From the IMG/VR virus record IMGVR_UViG_3300037838_000080, positions 1 to 43,830 of that record: DNA of 43,830 bases; one strand, given 5' to 3'. The position numbers and the translations under genes are program-made. The stretch is from a virus. A model generated the notes under the pieces. That model had not been told where the DNA came from. It ran no database searches and saw nothing but the letters and a program-made list of their open reading frames with translations. This document shows, one piece after another, positions 16,636 to 24,900 of the stretch (positions are counted from its first letter, which is position 1; every line of letters begins with the position of its first letter).

Positions 16636-17883
16636 ATGGATAAAGACTTTTTCCTGAAGAAAAGTAGGGAATATAATTCACCATTTATTACACATCCATT
16701 TAGATATGCAGAAGCTGAAAGTGAACCTGATACACCGTCAAATATGACAGCACAACCAGCAAGTGGATCAATAATTAATTTATCATGGAGTGCTGTTGAG
16801 GCAAATCCGAGTGTAACAGGATACACAGTTGAAAAAAGTACTAACAATTCAAATTGGACTCCTGTTACAACCACATCTTCTACAAATCCAGATGCAACAG
16901 GTTTATCAGCAAATACATTATATTATTTAAGAGTTAAAGCCAATAATAGTTTAGGTTCAAGTCCATGGGTGTCAGTAAATACAACATCTGGTGTAACAAC
17001 ACCAAGTGGAAGTAGAGCAGTTCTTGGAGGAGGAAGATATACAGGATTTGTAAATACAAATAATATGGAATATTTCTCTACATCATCATCAGGATCTAGT
17101 GCAACTTTTGGTACTTTACTTGCTGCTAGATACGAACACGCAGCTGCTCATTCAACTACAAGAGGAATATTTGCATTGGGATACCCTCCTTCAGGCTCAT
17201 CGATGGAGTATATAACAATAGCAACTACAGGAAATTCATCTAATTTTGGTACTTACAGTATTACCACCTCAGGTGCAGGAGGTTTAAGTGATGGTTCAAG
17301 AGCAGTGTTTGGAGGAACAGGTTCTACAGGAACTCAGTATTATGTAAATTATTATGTCACAATAGCAACTGCAAGCAATAGTACACTTTTTGGTGATATG
17401 AGGTCTGGAAATTATCAGTGGACAAAATTCTATCAACCAGCTACAGTAGCATCACATACAAGAGGAATATTTGCAGGTGGAGGTTCTAGTTCAACTCGTA
17501 ATAAAATGGTTTATATCACAATAGCAACTGCAAGTTATTCTCAGGATTTTGGTAATTTGACAACGAATGAAAATGGAAAGAAAGGCACAGATAATCGCAC
17601 AAGAGGAATATTTTTAGGTAGTTGGGATTCTAACACTATTTGTTATATAACTATTGCAACATTGGGCAATGCCACTGACTTTGGTGATATGACAGTTGAT
17701 AAAGCTTCTTTTGCTACTGCTGGAAATGGAACTTTAGGATTTTTTGCTGGAGGAAGAAGACGTGGAACTTATGCATGGCAGTCAGATATTGCAAAATCTA
17801 CAATAGCAACATTAGGAAATTCATCTAATTTTGGTAGTTTGAGTGCAGCTAAATCACAATCTACTGGTGTAGACAACAGTTAG
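16636..17883 (+). CDS. FnIII plus beta-propeller-like tail adhesin
   Basis: The 415-residue product has two parts. Residues about 33-120 form an FnIII domain (PSNMTAQPASGSIINLSWSA; GYTVEKSTNNSNWTPV; LYYLRVKANNSLGSSPW). From about 128, five to six repeats of about 43 residues follow with the pattern YITIAT-x-GN-x-x-x-FG-(D/N/S)-L, spacer, TRGIFAGG. This Kelch-like repeat (about six blades) is frequent in marine phage tail proteins, from memory. It starts 9 nt after the fibre gene stop without its own TATA box, so it is probably co-transcribed. Likely role is adhesion to the host surface. The last repeat is short, so the propeller may close with the N-terminal strand. Confidence 0.65.
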   Translation: MDKDFFLKKSREYNSPFITHPFRYAEAESEPDTPSNMTAQPASGSIINLSWSAVEANPSVTGYTVEKSTNNSNWTPVTTTSSTNPDATGLSANTLYYLRVKANNSLGSSPWVSVNTTSGVTTPSGSRAVLGGGRYTGFVNTNNMEYFSTSSSGSSATFGTLLAARYEHAAAHSTTRGIFALGYPPSGSSMEYITIATTGNSSNFGTYSITTSGAGGLSDGSRAVFGGTGSTGTQYYVNYYVTIATASNSTLFGDMRSGNYQWTKFYQPATVASHTRGIFAGGGSSSTRNKMVYITIATASYSQDFGNLTTNENGKKGTDNRTRGIFLGSWDSNTICYITIATLGNATDFGDMTVDKASFATAGNGTLGFFAGGRRRGTYAWQSDIAKSTIATLGNSSNFGSLSAAKSQSTGVDNS

Positions 17884-17891
17884 TTTATATA
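17884..17891 (+). promoter_or_regulatory. TATA box of the 17913 gene
   Basis: TTTATATA begins 29 nt before ATG 17913, directly after the preceding stop. Confidence 0.65.
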
Positions 17892-17912
17892 TTGGAATAA
17901 TTATTACATAAT

Positions 17913-18704
17913 ATGGATTATATTGAAATTTTTAATAAAAATAAAAATTTATCTACATTAAATGAAACCCAGATAAAAAAAATTATATCAAGATTACCAG
18001 AATATAAGGAAGGTGTATCCCTAATAGGTCATGGAACATCACAAACAAGTTATTCATTACAAACAATGCAGATGATTAGTGACTCACCATTATCTAGAAT
18101 GAAGCAATGTTTATCACAAATTGATCAAAAATATCAAGCATTACAATCAACATATTGGTCATTAGAAAAAAAGAAATTGTCAATATTAAAATTAATTAAT
18201 AAAACTGATGCTCATTCTAAATTACTTGTTAGTGAATATAATTCTTACATAGAGTCAAACACAGTATTAATGAATCTTACATTAAGGGAGATTGGTATGT
18301 TCCAAGATATGTATGATTCCATCAAAAAGAGTAATAATATACCTGATAATTGGACAGAAAAGGATTTTGAAAAACAAGAGATAGATCATATGATAAGGAG
18401 TTCATTTAGACTTGGTATTCAGGATTTAAGTTCTACTGGTCGTACATCAAATGCCGTTGTAGAATATTGGGAACAGTTAGGTATACATCCACAATTAGCA
18501 GAAACATTGATAAAAGGATATTTAACATCAATTCAGATGAGGATAAATAAACAAGAATATGTTACTATTAATGAAATGTATGCTTTTTTAGATCAAATGG
18601 TATTAGAGTTCAAATATTCCTATAAAGATGCATTAAAGAGGATTGGTTTGAATGATATAGGTAGTGAAGAATTTATGGCTAAAGGAAATACAAAGCCACA
18701 ATGA
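17913..18704 (+). CDS. Coiled-coil protein of the tail region, function unknown
   Basis: The 263-residue product is mostly helical. Residues about 65-95 (MKQCLSQIDQKYQALQSTYW, then SLEKKKLSILKLI) form a probable coiled coil. A second helical half contains YWEQLGIHPQLAETLIKGYL. Proteins with this Q-x-x-x-x-x-E-K-K-K-L pattern occur near tail genes of marine phages, with unknown function. It has its own leaderless promoter, and its stop overlaps a 16-codon ORF (ATGA) that may be a remnant of a lost downstream gene. No enzyme motif is visible. Confidence 0.5.
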   Translation: MDYIEIFNKNKNLSTLNETQIKKIISRLPEYKEGVSLIGHGTSQTSYSLQTMQMISDSPLSRMKQCLSQIDQKYQALQSTYWSLEKKKLSILKLINKTDAHSKLLVSEYNSYIESNTVLMNLTLREIGMFQDMYDSIKKSNNIPDNWTEKDFEKQEIDHMIRSSFRLGIQDLSSTGRTSNAVVEYWEQLGIHPQLAETLIKGYLTSIQMRINKQEYVTINEMYAFLDQMVLEFKYSYKDALKRIGLNDIGSEEFMAKGNTKPQ

Positions 18705-18751
18705 AGCAATTTTATTATCTATGTGGATTACCTAAAAATGTAGATGAATAG
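18701..18751 (+). pseudogene. 16-codon ORF, possible remnant of a sulfotransferase-like gene
   Basis: The ORF overlaps the preceding stop as ATGA and reads MKQFYYLCGLPKNVDE. The start resembles the P-loop strand of sulfotransferase-like proteins found near tail genes of marine phages (pattern FyyLCGLPRsGnT). After its stop the same frame continues for 10 codons (YRLEPFWREE) to a second stop. It could be a relic of a deleted gene or a random short ORF. Confidence 0.25.
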
Positions 18752-18836
18752 TATAGATTAGAACCGTTTTGGAGAGAAGAGTAAAATATTATATAAATGT
18801 TTTTAATAATGTAACAAATATCGACAAACGATAATA

Positions 18837-18844
18837 TTTATATC
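18837..18844 (+). promoter_or_regulatory. TATA box of the giant-gene transcript
   Basis: TTTATATC begins 29 nt before ATG 18866, the start of an 18-codon ORF, and about 100 nt before the giant gene. A small hairpin-capable sequence, TATCG-5 nt-CGATA (18819-18833), lies just upstream. Confidence 0.5.
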
Positions 18845-18865
18845 ATATAAGAACTAGAATTAAAC

Positions 18866-18922
18866 ATGTATACTAAACAATATTATATAACTTCGAAACA
18901 TATATGGTATAAGGCAGGATAA
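18866..18922 (+). CDS. 18-codon leaderless upstream ORF
   Basis: MYTKQYYITSKHIWYKAG ends at TAA 18920-18922, 18 nt before the favoured start of the giant gene. Its ATG sits at the standard distance from the TATA box, so a leaderless mRNA would begin with it. It may serve as a leader for re-initiation at the giant gene, which has no good SD site, rather than encode a functional peptide. Confidence 0.4.
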   Translation: MYTKQYYITSKHIWYKAG

Positions 18923-18940
18923 TAAATAATCTTGACTGTA

Positions 18941-21900
18941 ATGAGTCAAGTTTTTCAGACAAACATATTCCAATCTAACATATATCAAGGGGAATGGGGA
19001 GGTTACACATTCCAATCCAATGTATTTCAAGGTAAATACAAAAAGAAAGTGTTCCAAAATGATGTATTACAATCAGATATATTCTCAGCAGGTCACATAT
19101 ACTCCAAAGTATTCGATGTAACAGATATTATAATAAAAACAATCAATGAGTCATTAAATATAACTGTCAATATAACCAACATAAGAAGTTTAATCAGAAT
19201 AACTAATGAATCTATATCAATACAACAATTCAGATCAAACCTTAGAGAATTAATTAAACTAGTATTAGAGAGTTCAAGTATATCGGACAACCGAAACTCC
19301 ACTAGAGGGTTGATGAGGTTGGCTGATGAGTCCATACAATCAGATGAAAACATTACAAAGTATCAGATTATAATAAGGAATCTAGCAGAGGGTATACAGC
19401 CATCAGAATCAAAATCCATACTAAGAGGACTGAAGAGAACCATATCAAATACATTATCAGTATCTGAGGTAAAGAATAAGGCTAGTGGATTAACCAAACA
19501 TATATCTGACACATTATCAGTGCAATCATTCAGAATAAAGACAAGACAGATAGTAAAGAAGGTTGCTGATACAATACAGTCATCTGAAACAACTAACAAA
19601 TTAAGAGTATTAAACAGATCAATATCAGAAACTATACAATCATCTGAGATATTAAATCCACTCAGAACCCTTGTAAGAACTGTATCTGATAACGTGTCAA
19701 TTCAATCATTCAGAGTTAAGACTAAACAAATAATTAAACATATATCTGACACATTGTCAGTGTCATCTGCATTTACAAAGTTAAAATCAATGACCAAACT
19801 TATAAATGAGTCATATCAGTTAGTAGAGAATGATATTAAACTAAGATCACTTGGAAGGATAATCAATAACACAGTCCAATCAACAGAAGGAATAATAAGA
19901 TTAAGAGGTCTTACTAGATTGATAAACGAGTCAGTTACAGTGCAAACATTTAGATTGAGAACACGATATATAATAAAATTATTAAATGAATCAATTCAAT
20001 CATCTGAAACATTCTACCGTTCAGTCAGTAGAATATTTAATGAATCAATACAAGTTACAGTCAATAGATTATTCCAATCTGATATATTCCAGAATATATT
20101 CCAGAGTGGTAGTGAGGCTTTAAGATTAATGAGTAAGGTTAAATTAATAAACGAATCCATCTCAGTACAGACCTTCAGATACAGACTCAGAACATTAACT
20201 AGAATGGTAAATGAATCTATCCAGTCATCAGAAGGAATTATAAGACTCAGAGTGTTAACTAGATTATTTAATGAATCAATCCAAACCGCTGAGGGATTAG
20301 TTAAACTCAGAGGTCTCACTAGAATAATAAACAATTCAATATCAATCCAAACGTTTAGACTAAACATAAGACAATTAATCAAACATATATCTGATACAGT
20401 AAATTCAACTGATAATACAATTAAACTTAGAACCCTTGGTAGAGTAATTAATAACACAATTAACACCTCAGAAGGAATACTTAAACTTAGATCATTAACC
20501 AGAACTGTATCTGATAGTGTATCAATTCAAACGTTTAGGTTAAACACAAGACAGATAATTAAACATATATCTGACAGTGTAAGTGTATCAGATTCATTAG
20601 TAAGGTTAAAATCAATTACTAAATTATTATCTGAGTCAATTCAGTCATCTGAAGGTATCATAAGACTTAGAGGAATAACCAGATTAATTAATGAGACCAT
20701 ACAATCATCCGAAGGAATAACAAGATTAAGAATTCTTACCAGAATGATTAACGAATCAATCTCAATTCAATCATTTAGATTAAGAGCAAGAGTTATGATA
20801 AAATTATTAAATGAATCAATTCAATCATCTGAAACATTCTACCGTTCAGTCAGTAGAATATTTAATGAATCAATACAAGTTACAATCAATAGATTATTCC
20901 AATCTGATATATTCCAGAATATATTCCAGAGTGGTAGTGAGGCTTTAAGATTGATGATCAAAGTTAAACTAATCAATGAATCCATCTCAGTTCAAACCTT
21001 TAGGGATAGACTCAGGATTATAAAAAGAATACTAAACGAATCAATTCAGTCCTCTGAATCATTCCGTAAATCAATGACAATGTCATTTAACGAATCAGTT
21101 CAAGTTAGATTTGGTTATGTATCAAGAAATTCAATGTTGAGACTAATCAACGAATCTGTATCAATCCAAACCTTTAGGGAAAACCTTAGAACAATAATTA
21201 GAATTATCAATGAATCCATACAATATTCTGATGTAATATTGAGATTGAGAGTATTGACAAGACTTGTTACTGATAATGTATTTGTCAATGAATCATTGAT
21301 ACATTTAAGCAGTATGTTACGAGTTGTAAATAACACCATATCAATATCATATGTAAATGTAAATCTTAGATCATTAATCAGAACTGTATCTGATAATGTA
21401 TCAATCCAAACATTTAGATTAAACACACGTCAACTCATCAAACACATATCTGAATCAATCCAATCATCTGAAACAATTACAAGATTATTAACAATAGGAA
21501 GAATAATTAATAATAATTTATCTGTAAATGAATCAACTATAAAATTAAGAGTACTTATAAGGAACATAAATGAATCCATATCAATCCAATCATTTAGAGA
21601 CAGATTAAGAATGTTAATCAAACATGTATCTGAATCATTATCAATATCTGAGGGTCTAACTGAACTCAGATCTATAAACAGAATTATTAATAATACAATT
21701 CAATCAACAGAAGGAATAATAAGATTAAGATCTATTACCAGACTCATTAATGAATCAATTTCAGTACAAACCTTCCGTGATAGACTTAGAGGACTTACTA
21801 GAATCATCAATGAATCCATAAATTCATCTGAAAATATAACTAAACTTAGGTCATTAACTAGAGTTGTCAATAATATTATATCCGTATTATTTAGTTCTGA

Positions 21901-24900
21901 TAGATTAAGAGTTTTAACCAGATTCATCAATGAATCAATCTCAGTTCAATCATTCCGTGATAGACTTAGAGGACTTACTAGAATCATCAATGAATCAATT
22001 CAGTCATCAGAAGGTATCATAAGACTAAGAATAATAGTTAAATCAATATCCGATACAGTACAATCATCAGAGTATATAATCAGATTAAGAAATATTACTA
22101 GAATTATAAACAATATAATCCAATCAACAGAAGGAATAACAAGATTAAGAATTCTTACCAGAATGATTAACGAATCAATCTCAGTTCAATCATTCCGTGA
22201 TAGACTAAGATTATTAACTAGAATAATTAATGAATCAATTCAGTCCTCTGAAACATTCTACCGTTCAGTCAGTAGAATATTTAATGAATCAATACAGATA
22301 ACATTTAGTAGATTATTCCAATCCGTAGTATTTCAGAATATATTCCAAGGTGGTAATGAAGCTTTAAGAGTGATGAGTAAAATTAGAATTATTACAGAGA
22401 ATGTATCTGTTCAAACTTTCAGAGACAGACTTAGAGGACTCACCAGAATGGTTAACGAGTCAATTCAATCATATGAAGGAATATTAAGATTGAGATTATT
22501 GACTAAAATCATTAATAATACATTATCTATAAATGAATCACAGATAAAATTATCATCTTTAATTAGATCCATATCTGAATCAATATCTGTTCAGACATTC
22601 AGAGAAAAACTCAGAATATTAACCAAATTAGTTTCTGAAACAGTAAACACATCTGACGGTGTGATAAGAATAAGAGATATAATAAGAATAATAAACAGTG
22701 TTATAAACACCACTGAATCATTAACAAGATTAAGAGTATTAACCAGAACTATAGTGGACTCCATATCAATCAACACTGGAGTGTTAAACACTAGACAATT
22801 AATCAAACATATTACAGACACAATAAATTCAACTGAAGGATTAGTTAAACTTAAATCTATAACTAAATTATTATCTGAATCAATCCAATCATCAGATGGG
22901 GTAATTAAACTTAGAACCCTTGGTAGAATAATAAATGAATCAATCCAAACCACTGAAAGTATAATAAAACTTAGAGGTTTAACCAGAATGATTAATGAGT
23001 CCATATCAGTACAGACTTTCCGTGATAGACTTAGAGGTCTTACTAGAATCATAAATGAATCAATACAGTCATCTGAAACATTCTACCGTTCAGTCAGTAG
23101 AATATTCAATGAATCAATACAAGTTACAGCAAATAGAATATTCCAATCTGATATATTCCAGAATATATTCCAAGGTGGTACTGAATACATTAAATTAATG
23201 GGAAGAATAAGAGTTGTAAATAATAATATAAGTGTAGCAGAATCATTTGTAAGGTTATCATCTTTCCTTAGAGTGATAAGTAACACTGTTCAAACTACTG
23301 AATCATATGTAAGAAACATATCATTAAAGAGAATTATTAACAATACAGTACAGTCATCAGAAGGTATAATAAAACTTAGAGGTTTAACAAGATTGATCAA
23401 TGAGTCAGTATCTATACAAACATTTAGAGAAAAATTACGATTCATTATTAGAATATTAAATGAATCTGTACAATCTGTAGAAGATATATTATATACAAGA
23501 GTCTTATTCAAAGTATTAAATGAATCATTGTCCATACTTGAATCACATGTAAATCTCAGGGTATTAAGTAGGGTAATTAACAATATAATACAGTCATCAG
23601 AAGATATCATAAGACTTAGAGGACTAACCAGAATTATAAGTGAGTCCATTTCAGTTCAAACATTTAGAGATAGACTTAGAGCATTGACCAGAATGGTAAA
23701 CGAATCTATACAATCATCTGAATCATTCCGTAAATCAATGACAATGACATTCAGTGAATCTATTTCCACACTTGAATCACATGTAAATATTAGAGTATTA
23801 AAACGAGTAATAAACAATACAATACAATCATCTGAAGGAGAAATAAAGGTGGGTGGGTTCATAAAAGTTATCAATAATACATTGAATATTACATTTGGAT
23901 ATGTTAAGAATAGATCTATTACAAGAGTGATCAATAACATCATACAATCATCTGAAACCTTCTACCGTTCAATGAGCAGAACATTCAATGAAATAGTACA
24001 GGTTAGAATTGGATATGTATTCAGAAGATCATTATTAAGACTCATAAATGAATCAGTATCAGTACAAACATTCAGGGACAGATTAAGATTCCTTACTAGA
24101 ATAATAAATGAAACTGTCCAATCATCAGAAGGATTAACAAGACTTAGAGTACTTGTAAGGATTATCAATAATACATTATCTGTATCAGAGTTGTTGGTTA
24201 AATTACAAACAATTAATAGAATCATATCTGAATCAGTATCCATTCAAACATTCCGTGAAAAACTCAGAGTATTATTGAGAGTAGTATCAGATAATATATC
24301 TGTATCAGAAGGTATCACGAAACTAAGAGGAATTAATAGAGTTATATCTGAAGTTGAATCTTATTCAGAATCACTTGTTAAATTACAAACAATAAAGAGA
24401 GTGATTAATAATACATTAAATGTATCTGAATCAAATGTAAAGTTACAAACAATCATTAGAACATTCAATGAATCAATATCTGTTCAAACATTCAGGGACA
24501 GATTAAGATTCCTTACTAGAATAATTAACGAGTCTATACAATACTCTGAAGGAGTGGTACGATTAAGAGGAATAATTAGATCTGTAAACAACACCATTCA
24601 ATATACAGAATCATTCAGAAAGGCAGTAAGCATGTCATTCAGTGAATCATTATCATTGTCTGAAGGGAATATACCACTTAGAAGTTTAATTAGAACCATA
24701 TCTGAATCAGTATCCATTCAAACTTTCAGAGAAAAACTTAGAGTGATGTTCAAAGTATTAAATGAATCAGTATCATTAAGTGAAACATCATTATTCCTTA
24801 GAGGTATAATTAGAACAATATCTGAAACAATGTATATATTAAGAATACGTATAGGTGTATTCCAATATGTATTCCAGAATAATGTATTCCAATCTGGTTA

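Noticed and set aside
18819-18833. Hairpin TATCG-5 nt-CGATA as a replication origin
   Set aside because: A 5-bp stem in AT-rich DNA is expected by chance and there are no iterons around it.
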